This document shows positions 26,180 to 35,103 of a DNA stretch of 64,000 nucleotides, one piece after another. Under the pieces are notes generated by a model that was not told the DNA's origin, did not search any database, and saw nothing but the letters and a program-made list of their open reading frames with translations. The translations under genes and the position numbers were made by a program. The stretch's first letter is position 1. The number at the start of each line of letters is the position of its first letter. Source of the DNA: Synergistaceae bacterium (GTDB lineage Bacteria; Synergistota; Synergistia; Synergistales; Aminobacteriaceae); assembly GCA_017405525.1 (NCBI GenBank), contig JAFRAH010000013.1, positions 1 through 64,000 of the forward strand, in the 5' to 3' direction.

Positions 26180-27676
26180 ATGCTGAATGAAATTATGGAT
26201 GAGTATCTTTCCTCGAAACCTGATGAAAGATGCTGCTGGTTCAACCACGAATGGATTAACCGCCGGGATTTACTCACTCTCGCGGACAAGTGCACGGATA
26301 TTCTGAGGGCTTCCGGGTTCTCGGCAGGTCAGAGGCTCGCGGTATTGATGCCAAACTCACCGATGACCTTGGCACTGATGCTCTCGGTGTGGAGGCTTGG
26401 GGGAGTCTTCTGCCCGCTGAACGAGAAGACCGGGGAAATCTCATTGCTCCGAACTCTTGACCTCCTGAAACCTTTTGCGGTTGTCCTGTCTGACGGCGTA
26501 AAGGGAGAACTTGAGGGTGCGCTCAAATCTGCATCATGGCCGTGTGTGAGGTTTGGCAGTCGTGAGTTTTCCGGGAGCGAGTCATTCACAGGGAAGACCC
26601 AGCCCGCTGACGACTACGACAAGACGCTGGCGGTGATATTCTCGACTTCAGGGACAACAGGAGACCCGAAGGCTGTACCGTTGACGCACTCGAACATACT
26701 CGACAACTGCAGGGCCTGCCTTGAGCATGTTCCGGGACTCACACCTGAGAGGTGCCTGCTGAACGTCCTGCCGAACTTCCACGCTTTCGGGTTTACGATT
26801 GGCGGCTTCCTCCCGTTCGTACTGGGAGCAACTCAGGTAATCGTAGCCAGCTTCATGCCACCGTCAAACACACTGAAGGCCATTGATGAGGCCAAGCCTG
26901 ACGTGCTGCTCCTAGTGCCGACAATGCTGGGGTTTGCGGCCTCAATGCTCGAACGTCAGGGAAGGACTCTGACGGGCATAAGGCTTCTCATTGCCGGGGG
27001 CGACAGGTACAACCCCAAGATGGACGACAGGATTACGGCGGCTTTCGGTGTGCCGCTGATTGAGGGCTACGGTATCACTGAGTGCTCGCCAGTCCTTGCG
27101 GTCAACCCGTCGCCACAAGTCCGCAAGCTCGGTACTGTTGGGCCAGCATTGCCGCGCTTTGAGTTACAGCTGAGGTCAGAGGCCGGGGAGATACTGCCAA
27201 TTCCGGGCGAAGGGGTATTGTGGTGCAAAGGGCCCTCCGTAACTTCAGGGTACTATCACGCTGAGGCAATCAACAAGGAACGCTTCATTGACGGATGGTT
27301 CAACACGGGCGACTACGTGAAGATTGACGAGGACGGCTACATCAGGATACTCGACCGCGTTACTGACATCATCATTGTGGGGGGCTTCAACGTTTACCCG
27401 CAGGAAGTGGAGGCCATACTGTCAGAGCATCCCGCCGTGAGCATGGCCGTAGTTGTCGGAATGCCCAATGACATTAGCGGTGAAGTTCCGAAGGCATACG
27501 TCATAAAGACACAGGGCGGTGAAGTCAGCGAGGGTGATCTGGTGAAGTTCTGCAAGGAAAGGTTATCGCACTACAAAGTCCCCCGGAGCATTGAGTTTGT
27601 TGACAGCCTCCCGGTCTCAGCAACAGGTAAGATACTTAGGCGCGTCCTGCGTCAGAAAGAGAGAGAGAAAAACTAA
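26180..27676 (+). CDS. AMP-dependent acyl-CoA synthetase/ligase, copy 1
   Basis: A 498-residue adenylate-forming enzyme. The ATP loop FSTSGTTGDPKAVPLTHSN (about 155-173), the A5 motif GYGITECSP, the A7-A8 region TGDYVKIDEDGYIRILDR and the hinge followed by VGGFNVYPQEVE are present, and the catalytic A10 lysine is in ATGKILRRVL near the end. It activates a carboxylic acid, probably a fatty or aryl acid, as an acyl-AMP and then usually transfers to CoA. Its stop overlaps the start of a paralogue (TAATG), so both are made together. Substrate specificity cannot be read from the sequence. Confidence 0.85.
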   Translation: MLNEIMDEYLSSKPDERCCWFNHEWINRRDLLTLADKCTDILRASGFSAGQRLAVLMPNSPMTLALMLSVWRLGGVFCPLNEKTGEISLLRTLDLLKPFAVVLSDGVKGELEGALKSASWPCVRFGSREFSGSESFTGKTQPADDYDKTLAVIFSTSGTTGDPKAVPLTHSNILDNCRACLEHVPGLTPERCLLNVLPNFHAFGFTIGGFLPFVLGATQVIVASFMPPSNTLKAIDEAKPDVLLLVPTMLGFAASMLERQGRTLTGIRLLIAGGDRYNPKMDDRITAAFGVPLIEGYGITECSPVLAVNPSPQVRKLGTVGPALPRFELQLRSEAGEILPIPGEGVLWCKGPSVTSGYYHAEAINKERFIDGWFNTGDYVKIDEDGYIRILDRVTDIIIVGGFNVYPQEVEAILSEHPAVSMAVVVGMPNDISGEVPKAYVIKTQGGEVSEGDLVKFCKERLSHYKVPRSIEFVDSLPVSATGKILRRVLRQKEREKN

Positions 27677-29166
27677 TGGAACGCCTCGAAAATATCATCA
27701 TCCCTAACCTTGAAGCCAATCCTGAAGCCCCCTGCTACTGGTGGGACGGAAAATGGTCTACCCGCCGTGATATGCTCTCACTCGTGAACAACTGCGTGAA
27801 TGTCCTGCGACAGTCCGGGTTCTCACGAGGCCAGAGGCTCGTAGTTATGCTCAGGAACTCCCCGCTGATTCCTGCGCTCTCATTGGCCGTCTGGAAGCTC
27901 GGAGGGATATTCTGCCCCCTCAACGAAAAGGCAGGCCTCGAATCCCTCACAGGTACTCTAGAGCTCATCAAGCCCTTTGCTGTGATAGCTGAACATCCAA
28001 TCCCTGAGCTTGCGGAGAAATGGCCGTTCCTCACGTGTTCACTCGACAGCGTCAGCCTCCCAGCGTTCACGGGGAAAACCCAGCCCCCCGAACCTGAAGA
28101 CCTCGCGATAATTTTCGCCACGTCAGGAACTACCGGCCTCCCGAAGGCAGTCCCCCTCACGCACAACAACCTAGCCTCGAACTGCAAGGCCGTCTGTGAG
28201 ATGATACCCTCGCTCTCAGGAAGTGATACATTCCTGACAGTCCTGCCTAATTTTCACTCATTCGGCTACACCGTAACAATCATCATGCCCCTCACGATTG
28301 GCGCAAAGATAGCAGTAGCTCCCTCGTTCCTTCCTCCTGCCGCAACAATAAGGGCAATCACTGAGGCAAAGGTTGATGTTATGTTCGTTGTTCCGGCGAT
28401 AATATCGTTCCTTCTGATGTCGGTCGAGAAAGGGAAGATGCCCCCCGAAGCTCTGGCACGCATCCGTGTAATCTGCACTGGAGGCGACAAGCTCAACCCC
28501 AACTGCCACAAGCAGGCCATGAAGTTACTGGGGCGCGACATAATGGAGGGCTACGGACTGACTGAGACATCACCCGTCATCACCGTGAACCATGACTGCG
28601 AGACACAAAAAACCGGCAGCATAGGCCCGGTGATCCCCGGCTATGAGTACAAGCTCAAGACCCGCGAAGGCCAGGACACGGACGACAAAGAAGGCGTTTT
28701 GTGGGTCAAAGGCCCGTCAGTTACTCCCGGCTATCTTCATGCCCCGGAGATTACGGCAGAGAGGTTTGACGCTGAAGGGTTCTTCAACACCGGCGACTAC
28801 GTGAAACTTGAGACACATGACGGCGAGGAGTACGTGTACATACTCGACAGGGTAACGGACATAATCATTGTGGGAGGGTTCAACGTTTACCCGCAGGAGG
28901 TCGAGAAGATTTTAGCGGAACACCCGGCAGTTCATCAGGCTGTAGTTGTAGGGATGCCCCACGACATAAACGGGCAAATTCCGAAGGCGTATGTCATCCT
29001 TGAGGAGGGTGCAGAGGCCAATGACCGCGACATAATACGTTACGCCAAAGAACACCTTGCGCACTTCAAGGTTCCCCGGAGCGTTGAGTTCGTGAGTGAG
29101 TTCCCGCTCTCAGGTACGGGCAAGATTCTGCGGAGGGTCTTGCGGGACAGGGCAGCAGGGAAGTAG
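27676..29166 (+). CDS. AMP-dependent acyl-CoA synthetase/ligase, copy 2
   Basis: A 496-residue paralogue of the preceding gene, colinear along its whole length (shared RRDMLSLVNNC/RRDLLTLADKC, GGIFCPLNEKAG/GGVFCPLNEKTG, VPLTHNN/VPLTHSN, ILDRVTDIIIVGGFNVYPQEVE identical). The ATP loop FATSGTTGLPKAVPLTHNN, GYGLTETSP and the A10 lysine in GTGKILRRVL are intact, so it should be active. The one-base overlap with copy 1 and the terminator directly after it define a two-gene operon. The two copies differ most in the middle acyl-binding region, which suggests different substrates or a heteromeric pair. Confidence 0.85.
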   Translation: MERLENIIIPNLEANPEAPCYWWDGKWSTRRDMLSLVNNCVNVLRQSGFSRGQRLVVMLRNSPLIPALSLAVWKLGGIFCPLNEKAGLESLTGTLELIKPFAVIAEHPIPELAEKWPFLTCSLDSVSLPAFTGKTQPPEPEDLAIIFATSGTTGLPKAVPLTHNNLASNCKAVCEMIPSLSGSDTFLTVLPNFHSFGYTVTIIMPLTIGAKIAVAPSFLPPAATIRAITEAKVDVMFVVPAIISFLLMSVEKGKMPPEALARIRVICTGGDKLNPNCHKQAMKLLGRDIMEGYGLTETSPVITVNHDCETQKTGSIGPVIPGYEYKLKTREGQDTDDKEGVLWVKGPSVTPGYLHAPEITAERFDAEGFFNTGDYVKLETHDGEEYVYILDRVTDIIIVGGFNVYPQEVEKILAEHPAVHQAVVVGMPHDINGQIPKAYVILEEGAEANDRDIIRYAKEHLAHFKVPRSVEFVSEFPLSGTGKILRRVLRDRAAGK

Positions 29167-29171
29167 ACATT

Positions 29172-29206
29172 ATGCCTCCTCTGAGATATGGGGGGGCATT
29201 TTTTTT
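29172..29206 (+). terminator. Terminator after the ligase pair
   Basis: ATGCCTCC (29172-29179) pairs with GGGGGCAT (29192-29199), with one G-T, and is followed by eight T residues. The reading frame of gyrB begins inside this hairpin, which argues against an early gyrB start. Confidence 0.8.
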
Positions 29207-29260
29207 GCGGCCATGCTCTGAACAAGACACCGCTAAAATTCCCAGAGCTCCCCATTCTGC

Positions 29261-29266
29261 TATAAT
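29261..29266 (+). promoter_or_regulatory. -10 box of the gyrB promoter
   Basis: A perfect TATAAT lies 44 bases before the chosen gyrB ATG (29310) and after the upstream terminator. The -35 region is weak. Confidence 0.45.
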
Positions 29267-29309
29267 CACCCGTGAAATTCCAGACGAAGGAGCAAGACAT
29301 AAACCACAC

Positions 29310-31229
29310 ATGGAAATCAATCATACATCAACACCATCACAAGAATACGGAGCAGATAGCATCAAAGTCCTCGAAGGTCTCGAAGCAGTCCGAAAACGCC
29401 CCGGAATGTACATCGGCGACACTTCAGCGCGGGGACTTCACCACCTCGTCTATGAGGTCGTGGACAATTCAGTAGATGAGGCAATGGCCGGGTTCTGCGA
29501 CAAGATAGACATCACCATACACAGGGACGAGAGCATCACCGTTCAGGACAACGGCCGGGGAATCCCCACAGACCCCCACCCCTACAACGGCAGGCCAACG
29601 AGCGAGGTCGTCCTCACTGTCCTTCATGCGGGCGGGAAATTCGGCGAGGGTGCCTACAAGGTCTCAGGAGGACTTCACGGCGTGGGTGTCTCGGTCGTCA
29701 ATGCACTGTCTGAATGGCTCGTGGTTACCATTGCGCGCGACGGCATCGAGAAAACCCAGAGGTTCGAGCGCGGAATACCTGTTACCGATTTGAGCGAGGG
29801 GGTAAAAGCTGACTGGCAGGGTACAAGGATAGACTACCTTCCTGACAGCGAGATATTCGAGGAAGTTCACCACTCACTTGACACCCTGAAGAGCCGCTTC
29901 AAGGAGCTGGCATTCCTGATCCCCGGCCTCAAAATCTCAGTCCTTGACGAACGCACGAACGAATCCCGCGAATACTTCTTCAAGGGAGGAATTGGAGCAT
30001 TCGTGAAGTACATTGACCGCGACAGAATGCCATTATTCCCTGAGCCTGTGGTGATCTCAGGAACTAGGGACAACATAGCCATAGACGTTGGCTTTGAGTA
30101 CAACGACGGCTACCAGGAACACACCTACACCTACGCAAACTTAATCCACACCATCGAGGGCGGCACTCACCTTGTAGGATTGAGGACGGCATTAACCCGT
30201 GCGATTAACGAGGCAGCAAGGGCGGGCAGAGTTCTCAGGGACAAGGAGGAAAACCTTTCAGGCGATGACCTCAAGGAAGGCTTGACCTGCATAATCTCCG
30301 TCAGACTTAGCGAGCCTCAGTTCGAGGGTCAGACCAAGACCAAGCTCGGAAACAGTGAGGTACGCGGTGCAGTTGACTCGTTCGTGTACGAGGGTCTGAT
30401 CTCGGTGTTCGAGGAGAGGCCGGAGATAGTGAGACCGATTGCGGAGAAGGCCATTCGTGCACGCCGTGCGAGGGAAGCCGCAAAGAAAGCCCGTGAGCTC
30501 GTCCGAAAGGGTGCAATGTCAGGAATGAGCCTGCCGGGGAAACTTGCTGACTGTTCCTCGAAGAAGGCAGAGAATACTGAGCTCTACATAGTCGAGGGAG
30601 ACTCAGCAGGAGGCTCGGCAAAACAGGGACGTGATAGGAAGTTCCAGGCTATCCTTCCGTTGCGGGGAAAAATCCTCAACGTCGAGAAGGCTCACATGGA
30701 CAGGATGCTGGCCAACCGAGAAATCCAGACCATCATAACGGCTTTGGGTTGCGGAATAGGCAACGAGTTCGACGCAAGCAAGTTACGTTACCACAAGATC
30801 ATCATCATGACAGATGCCGACGTTGACGGTGCACACATAAGCACGCTGCTCCTGACGTTCTTTTACCGCCACATGCCCGAACTTCTCTCACAGGGATATT
30901 TATACCTTGCACAGCCCCCGCTCTACCGTGTCCAGTACGGCAAGGAAGTGAAGTACTGCTACACCGACCGTGAATTACGCCAGGCAGTGGACAACGCATC
31001 AGACCCCTCAAAGGTGAGCGTCCAGAGGTACAAGGGACTAGGTGAGATGAACCCTGAACAGCTATGGGATACAACAATGAGCCCGGCAAACAGGATACTC
31101 AAGAAGGTAGAGCTTGATGACAATTTCCTTGCTGATGAATACTTTGATATTCTCATGGGCGACAAGGTAGAGCCACGAAGGCAGTTCATAATCGCCAATG
31201 CCCACGAGGTGAAAAATCTTGACGTTTAG
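29310..31229 (+). CDS. gyrB: DNA gyrase subunit B
   Basis: A 639-residue type IIA topoisomerase ATPase subunit. GHKL motifs ([33 protein letters not shown]) occupy the first 200 residues, followed by the transducer. The TOPRIM domain has IVEGDSAGG and the metal-binding [10 protein letters not shown]. The C-terminal tail is GYKGLGEMN-type ([14 protein letters not shown]). With GyrA it supercoils DNA using ATP. The frame is open from 29172, but that region is the terminator of the upstream operon and a promoter; [11 protein letters not shown] at 29310 gives the usual GyrB length. gyrA is not adjacent. ParE is the alternative, less likely by the tail sequence. Confidence 0.93.
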   Translation: MEINHTSTPSQEYGADSIKVLEGLEAVRKRPGMYIGDTSARGLHHLVYEVVDNSVDEAMAGFCDKIDITIHRDESITVQDNGRGIPTDPHPYNGRPTSEVVLTVLHAGGKFGEGAYKVSGGLHGVGVSVVNALSEWLVVTIARDGIEKTQRFERGIPVTDLSEGVKADWQGTRIDYLPDSEIFEEVHHSLDTLKSRFKELAFLIPGLKISVLDERTNESREYFFKGGIGAFVKYIDRDRMPLFPEPVVISGTRDNIAIDVGFEYNDGYQEHTYTYANLIHTIEGGTHLVGLRTALTRAINEAARAGRVLRDKEENLSGDDLKEGLTCIISVRLSEPQFEGQTKTKLGNSEVRGAVDSFVYEGLISVFEERPEIVRPIAEKAIRARRAREAAKKARELVRKGAMSGMSLPGKLADCSSKKAENTELYIVEGDSAGGSAKQGRDRKFQAILPLRGKILNVEKAHMDRMLANREIQTIITALGCGIGNEFDASKLRYHKIIIMTDADVDGAHISTLLLTFFYRHMPELLSQGYLYLAQPPLYRVQYGKEVKYCYTDRELRQAVDNASDPSKVSVQRYKGLGEMNPEQLWDTTMSPANRILKKVELDDNFLADEYFDILMGDKVEPRRQFIIANAHEVKNLDV

Positions 31230-31311
31230 GGCAAAATGTGCTTAAGGCGGTAATGTGCCATGCCGATAATTCAACCAGCAAGAGAAAAAACAGTTCAGGG
31301 GGAAAAAATAA

Positions 31312-31866
31312 ATGGCAGCAACGAATAACGCCCAGTTCACATATCAGGCAACAAGGATTTCAACAGCAACAAAGGAGCAGCTCCTTCTCATCACCTACGA
31401 CATAGGCATAAAGGCCTGCAGGACAGCCGAGAACGCAATGGTCTCAAAGGAAGGCAAGACACCTGACTATGACCTCGCCAACAGGGAAGTAATCCGCGCG
31501 CAGGAAGTCATCAGGGAGCTCATGGTAACGCTGAACAAGGAACGCGGCGGTGAAATGGCCGACAAGCTCATGCAGCTCTATGAGTACATGTACCAGCTCC
31601 TACTTGACGCGAACATGAAGAAGGAGCCCGAAAACGTAAGGACCGTGCGGGGGATGCTTGAGGAGTTGAAGCAGACGTGGGAGAACGCGTTAATGCAGCT
31701 GCTCCAGAAGTACCAGGAAGAGCATCCGGAAGACAAGGACCTCCAGAATGCAATGGCAGAGATTGAGGGGAAGAAACCGGAGGCAAAGGCAGCACCCTCG
31801 CCGTCATACACAGCCCCTTCAGCCGCTAAAAATGCAAAGGCCGGAACATTCACTCTCGCAGGATAA
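31312..31866 (+). CDS. fliS: Flagellar export chaperone FliS
   Basis: A 184-residue FliS: the first 125 residues form the four-helix chaperone (ISTATKEQLLLITYDIGIKACRTAE, LMQLYEYMYQLLLDANMKK, GMLEELKQTWENAL). It binds newly made flagellin and prevents premature assembly. The tail (about 140-184) is Pro/Ala/Ser-rich and longer than in most FliS proteins. GGGGG lies upstream. The next gene, a FlgN-like chaperone, starts inside it. Neither flagellin nor fliD is close, so this two-gene unit stands apart from the main flagellar genes. Confidence 0.88.
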   Translation: MAATNNAQFTYQATRISTATKEQLLLITYDIGIKACRTAENAMVSKEGKTPDYDLANREVIRAQEVIRELMVTLNKERGGEMADKLMQLYEYMYQLLLDANMKKEPENVRTVRGMLEELKQTWENALMQLLQKYQEEHPEDKDLQNAMAEIEGKKPEAKAAPSPSYTAPSAAKNAKAGTFTLAG

Positions 31867-32326
31867 GGCACTTCAGCAGGCCAAAGACCTGATACAGCGG
31901 GAAATAAAGTACTGCAGGACGTTAAGGGCAATGATCTCACGGGAACTTGAGGCCATTGTCCTTAATGGCGATATGGACGAGCTCGCAGGGATACTCGAAC
32001 AGAAGGACGAGGTCATCTCACAGCTACAGCTCCTTGCTGACGGATGGCGCGACGTTCTCGAAGACTCAGGGATACCCAACCCCAATAACAGCCCTGACGG
32101 TTTCGGAATGAGATTGTTGGAGCTCTACCCTGATGATACGGAGCTGCCTGCACTGATTGAGGAGAGCCGGGAAGTTGCACAGAGCATAATCACTGCCGAG
32201 GACAACGCAATATCCGAGCTCGAAAAGCACAGTGCCGGGATACGTTCCCAGATGCTTACGCGGGCAAACGCTAAGAATGCCGCCGCAAGCTATGCAAAAA
32301 TGGGAGGAGGGTCATATTTCTACTAG
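31832..32326 (+). CDS. FlgN/FliT-like flagellar chaperone
   Basis: A protein of about 164 residues, almost entirely alpha-helical (ALQQAKDLIQREIKYCRTLRAMISRELEAIV, then ILEQKDEVISQL, and a C-terminal helix with AKNAAASYAKMGGG). Residue pattern and position after fliS fit the FlgN family, which escorts hook-filament junction proteins. The frame is open from 31748, but the ATG at 31832 removes an Arg/Gln-rich stretch that is only a shadow of fliS. The overlap with fliS is 35 bases. No strong ribosome site is visible, so coupling to fliS is likely. FliT is the alternative name. Confidence 0.65.
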   Translation: MQRPEHSLSQDKALQQAKDLIQREIKYCRTLRAMISRELEAIVLNGDMDELAGILEQKDEVISQLQLLADGWRDVLEDSGIPNPNNSPDGFGMRLLELYPDDTELPALIEESREVAQSIITAEDNAISELEKHSAGIRSQMLTRANAKNAAASYAKMGGGSYFY

Positions 32327-32329
32327 GCC

Positions 32330-33385
32330 ATGAGGAAGATTGCGATAATACTAGTCATTCTGTTATTTCCCCTGAGTATTTCATTTGCCGCAGAGCCTGA
32401 CCCTGACCTTGCCAAAGAACGAGAGATAGGCCGCCGTGCAATGAGCCAGATTGAAGAGAGATGGCCGCTCACTTCAGACCCTGCAATAACGTCAAAACTT
32501 GAGGTGATACTTCGGAGGTTAGAGCCTCACATGTCCCGCAGGATTGACTGGGAAGTCCGCCTGGTGAAGACGGAAGCACTGAATGCCTTTTGCCTTCCTG
32601 GAGGGTTCATATTCTTCACTACGGGGATAATTGAGGCACTAAAGACAGACTCAGAGCTTGCCGCTGTAATGGCACACGAGATGATTCACGCTGACCGAAA
32701 ACATGGCCTTAAGATGTCTGCAGAGAGCAACAAGGTAACACTTGGGGCACTTGCTGTGATGCTGCTTTCTGGTGGAGCTGCCGCACCGATAGTTCTCGCA
32801 CAGGTTGCGCAGGTCGCAATAACGAGCGCGTACACAATGGAGCTTGAGGCTGAGGCTGACAGGCTGGGACTTGATGCGATGATTTCGGCAGGGTATCCGG
32901 CTACTGGGATGATTACGCTGTTTGAGCACTTCATGGCCGAAGAGTACAAGCAGCCTATAGTGGAGTATGGTATCTACATGAACCACCCTGACACGCCCAA
33001 GAGACTTGCCGCCGCAGTGAAGATACTTCATGACAGGAAGATACCCATAGAGCGCAAGTATCCTCTGGGTCTCCTGAGAACGGACATAAAGGAGGGCACT
33101 AATGACATCTCATTGACGGTTGACGGTGTTCCTGCTGTTTCTGGGAAGAAGAACGCTGAGACACGGGCAGTGATTGCCGGGATTCGCAGGGAGCTGGACA
33201 AGTACCTGCAGCTTGAGCTTGCACCGTATGAGATTCATGTTGAGCGTGGAGGGCTGTATATCGGGAATCACTTCATTGCCGGGAATGTTTCGGGAATAAC
33301 CAAGCCTGAAGAGATACGGGCTAACCTGATGAAAGCAATAAACGCAGGAAGGGCGAAATATCCCACGTCAAAGTTCTTCAAGTAG
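32330..33385 (+). CDS. Secreted M48-family zinc metalloprotease
   Basis: A 351-residue exported protease. Residues 1-20 are a signal peptide (LLFPLSISFA). The zinc site HEMIH (AHEMIHADRKHG) and the third ligand region ELEAEADRLGLDAM are intact, and SAGYP follows as in BepA/LoiP-like peptidases. These enzymes act in the periplasm on misassembled outer-membrane proteins, which suits a didermic Synergistota. The C-terminal 100 residues show no known domain. The start lies three bases after the FlgN-like gene, so it may be co-transcribed with the flagellar chaperones. A terminator follows. Confidence 0.88.
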   Translation: MRKIAIILVILLFPLSISFAAEPDPDLAKEREIGRRAMSQIEERWPLTSDPAITSKLEVILRRLEPHMSRRIDWEVRLVKTEALNAFCLPGGFIFFTTGIIEALKTDSELAAVMAHEMIHADRKHGLKMSAESNKVTLGALAVMLLSGGAAAPIVLAQVAQVAITSAYTMELEAEADRLGLDAMISAGYPATGMITLFEHFMAEEYKQPIVEYGIYMNHPDTPKRLAAAVKILHDRKIPIERKYPLGLLRTDIKEGTNDISLTVDGVPAVSGKKNAETRAVIAGIRRELDKYLQLELAPYEIHVERGGLYIGNHFIAGNVSGITKPEEIRANLMKAINAGRAKYPTSKFFK

Positions 33386-33393
33386 ACATTATG

Positions 33394-33428
33394 CCCCGCA
33401 TCTTGGAGTTCAGGGTGCGGGGATTTTT
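33394..33428 (+). terminator. Terminator after the M48 protease gene
   Basis: CCCCGCATC (33394-33402) pairs with GGTGCGGGG (33414-33422) through nine pairs with one G-T, followed by ATTTTT. Confidence 0.85.
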
Positions 33429-33437
33429 GTGAGCCTT

Positions 33438-34289
33438 TTACTGGTACACTCCCAAGTCAAAAACATAAAAATACTCGAAACCTTTAGCAAACAGCATAGC
33501 AAATAATGCACCGCCACTCATGGAAGTTATAAGTCCTGCACACTCACAGAGAAGAAGTTTAGCAGTAAGGTACTCAAGGCCACTCAGATACTTGTCATTA
33601 TTGCGGTGAAGTGAGTATTCAGTGATTGCTTTGCGCCCCTTGCTGTCAAAACCTATATATTCTTGCTCAGGCACTATCAATATTTCACAGAAAGCCGCCT
33701 CAAATTCAGCGAGAATAGCTTTATCTTCAGTGGCAAGATAGACTGCATCAAATCCTGAGTTGCTTATTGCTTCTCTTACCTTTGAGATGACCTGTGCTGT
33801 ACTAGGCTGGACAGGGTGATTTATGACATTGTATGTGGTGTAGTCGGTTCCGCGTACTGACACACCAAGAACACGCTTGTTCATGAATTTCAGTTTCCCG
33901 CGTTCAACCCTGTCAATGAGAGCGCGTGAAAAATGTATGTACTTCCTGCATATTCCCTGCCAATAAGCAAGTTCACCGCCGTAATTGAGATAAAACCCTA
34001 TCGATGAGTTCGGCTTTGAGAACGGTGAAGGCAAGTGCTGCCTGCTGTCAGAATTATCCATAGCCGAAGCGTCCTCAAGAGCAACACCTCCTGGCTGTTC
34101 AAAATAATATTCCCATGCGTTCACACGTCCTATTTCATCCTTATAGATATACGTATTCAGAGAATTTTTCATGTCAACAACGGGAATCATGTTCTTTCTG
34201 TCAGCATAAGCTATCATTTGCAAGGCACGCACAAAATAAGCAACAAAGCCTACGTTTGGTGAATATACTGGACGTGCAATATAAATCAT
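33438..34289 (-). CDS. Glycosyltransferase-like protein (fucosyltransferase-type), start unresolved, possibly phase variable
   Basis: From the first ATG the product is 283 residues. VLGVSVRGTDYT resembles the GDP-sugar-binding RxxD region of O-/alpha-1,6-fucosyltransferase-like families, and YLATEDKAIL, SLHRNNDKYLSGLEYL and AGLITSMSGGALFAML fit that fold; sugar and acceptor are unknown. The ATG at 34289 has no proper ribosome site. In the same frame the reading frame continues upstream through a basic, coding-like stretch (RRIFLSLTRNRTRR before the ATG) to 34505 but contains no ATG, GTG or TTG. It ends at a TGA within the edge of a pentanucleotide repeat (34484-34507). Removing one repeat unit would join it to an ATG at 34522 and give about 359 residues. 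The gene is AT-richer than its neighbours, a sign of transfer. Confidence 0.55.
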   Translation of the reverse strand: MIYIARPVYSPNVGFVAYFVRALQMIAYADRKNMIPVVDMKNSLNTYIYKDEIGRVNAWEYYFEQPGGVALEDASAMDNSDSRQHLPSPFSKPNSSIGFYLNYGGELAYWQGICRKYIHFSRALIDRVERGKLKFMNKRVLGVSVRGTDYTTYNVINHPVQPSTAQVISKVREAISNSGFDAVYLATEDKAILAEFEAAFCEILIVPEQEYIGFDSKGRKAITEYSLHRNNDKYLSGLEYLTAKLLLCECAGLITSMSGGALFAMLFAKGFEYFYVFDLGVYQ

Positions 34290-34483
34290 CCTTCTGGTTC
34301 TGTTTCGTGTGAGGGATAAAAATATTCTGCGCTCAAATTTCCAAAGAGAAACGCGGGCAAATCTGAGACATGACGACAGCCATTTAATGCGGTCAATTTT
34401 CTTCAGTTTTTTTCTTAGTGAGTGAATGAAATTGCTGGAGAGCTTGCGGGAAAAATCACATAGGGATTTTAGGACAGAATTAC

Positions 34484-34507
34484 GGTCTGGTCTGGTCTGG
34501 TCTGGTC
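34484..34507. repeat. Pentanucleotide tandem repeat (GGTCT, 4.8 copies)
   Basis: GGTCT is repeated four times and followed by GGTC without a single mismatch. On the minus strand the unit is GACCA. It sits between a consensus-like promoter or start region and the in-frame extension of the glycosyltransferase gene. Any change by one unit moves the reading frame. Confidence 0.9.
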
Positions 34508-34508
34508 A

Positions 34509-34537
34509 AGTGTAGCGGCCATGATGGATTGTGTCAA
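34509..34537 (-). promoter_or_regulatory. Promoter-like element upstream of the glycosyltransferase repeat
   Basis: On the minus strand TTGACA (34537-34532) is followed after exactly 17 bases by TACACT (34514-34509). This is close to the sigma-70 consensus and would start transcription inside the pentanucleotide repeat. An ATG at 34522 lies within the spacer, so a use as promoter and as coding start exclude each other for the same transcript. A second -10-like TATAAT lies upstream at 34569-34564. Confidence 0.5.
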
Positions 34538-34577
34538 GTCCTTTCTTTCGGGATTTTCACGAAATTATAGCACACAC

Positions 34578-34609
34578 AAAAAATCCCCCCTGCCCTGAAG
34601 CAAGAGGGA
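34578..34609 (-). terminator. Terminator after the flavodoxin/alcohol dehydrogenase pair
   Basis: On the minus strand TCCCTC (34609-34604) pairs with GGGGGA (34589-34584), with one T-G pair, and is followed by six T residues. Confidence 0.6.
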
Positions 34610-34623
34610 CGACTGAACACTTC

Positions 34624-35103
34624 CTACACTCCTAGACTTTCAGCCCACTTCTTCAGCTCCTCAACCGAAGCACTCCTGCGGAACACCCTGCCCTCCTGTA
34701 TCCTTGCACCCGGCGCGCTAGGCTTGAGTCCCGCAACAGCATTCCCGAAGCCTGAGCCTCCTGACGTGGCGAAAAGTATTATCTCCTTTCCCGTGAAGTC
34801 ATACGCCTCAAGGAACGTGTTGATGATTGTCGGGGCAACATACCACCAAATCGGGAACCCCAAGAACACCACATCATGGCCGGAAATATTCGCGCTCTTG
34901 TCGGCGAGTTCAGGGCGTGAAGACTTGTCCTTCATCTCAACGCTCGAACGTGAACTTGAGTTCTGCCAGTTAAGGTCGGCACTCGTGTACGGAACAGCCG
35001 GGCGTATCTCGTAAAGGTCAGCACCCGTTGCTTCGGCGAGTTTTTTTGCGACAGAGCCGGTTACACCGCTGGCCGAGAAGTACGCTACAAGTTTGCGGCT
35101 CAT
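34624..35103 (-). CDS. Flavodoxin-like NAD(P)H oxidoreductase
   Basis: A 159-residue flavodoxin-fold protein of the Flavodoxin_4 type. The FMN phosphate loop is YFSASGVTGSVA near the N-terminus; GFPIWWYVAPTIINTFLEAYDFTGK and FATSGGSGFGNA are the two isoalloxazine-contacting regions. The first Met of the next gene product in the same transcript overlaps: the alcohol dehydrogenase stop and this start share one base (TAATG). The pair suggests reduction of an aldehyde or quinone-like compound coupled to NAD(P)H. A second flavodoxin of the same class lies at 56156. Confidence 0.85.
   Translation of the reverse strand: MSRKLVAYFSASGVTGSVAKKLAEATGADLYEIRPAVPYTSADLNWQNSSSRSSVEMKDKSSRPELADKSANISGHDVVFLGFPIWWYVAPTIINTFLEAYDFTGKEIILFATSGGSGFGNAVAGLKPSAPGARIQEGRVFRRSASVEELKKWAESLGV

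Noticed and set aside
29172-29309. Extra N-terminal 46 residues for GyrB in the open frame
   Set aside because: The region contains the terminator of the upstream operon and a TATAAT; GyrB has normal length from 29310.
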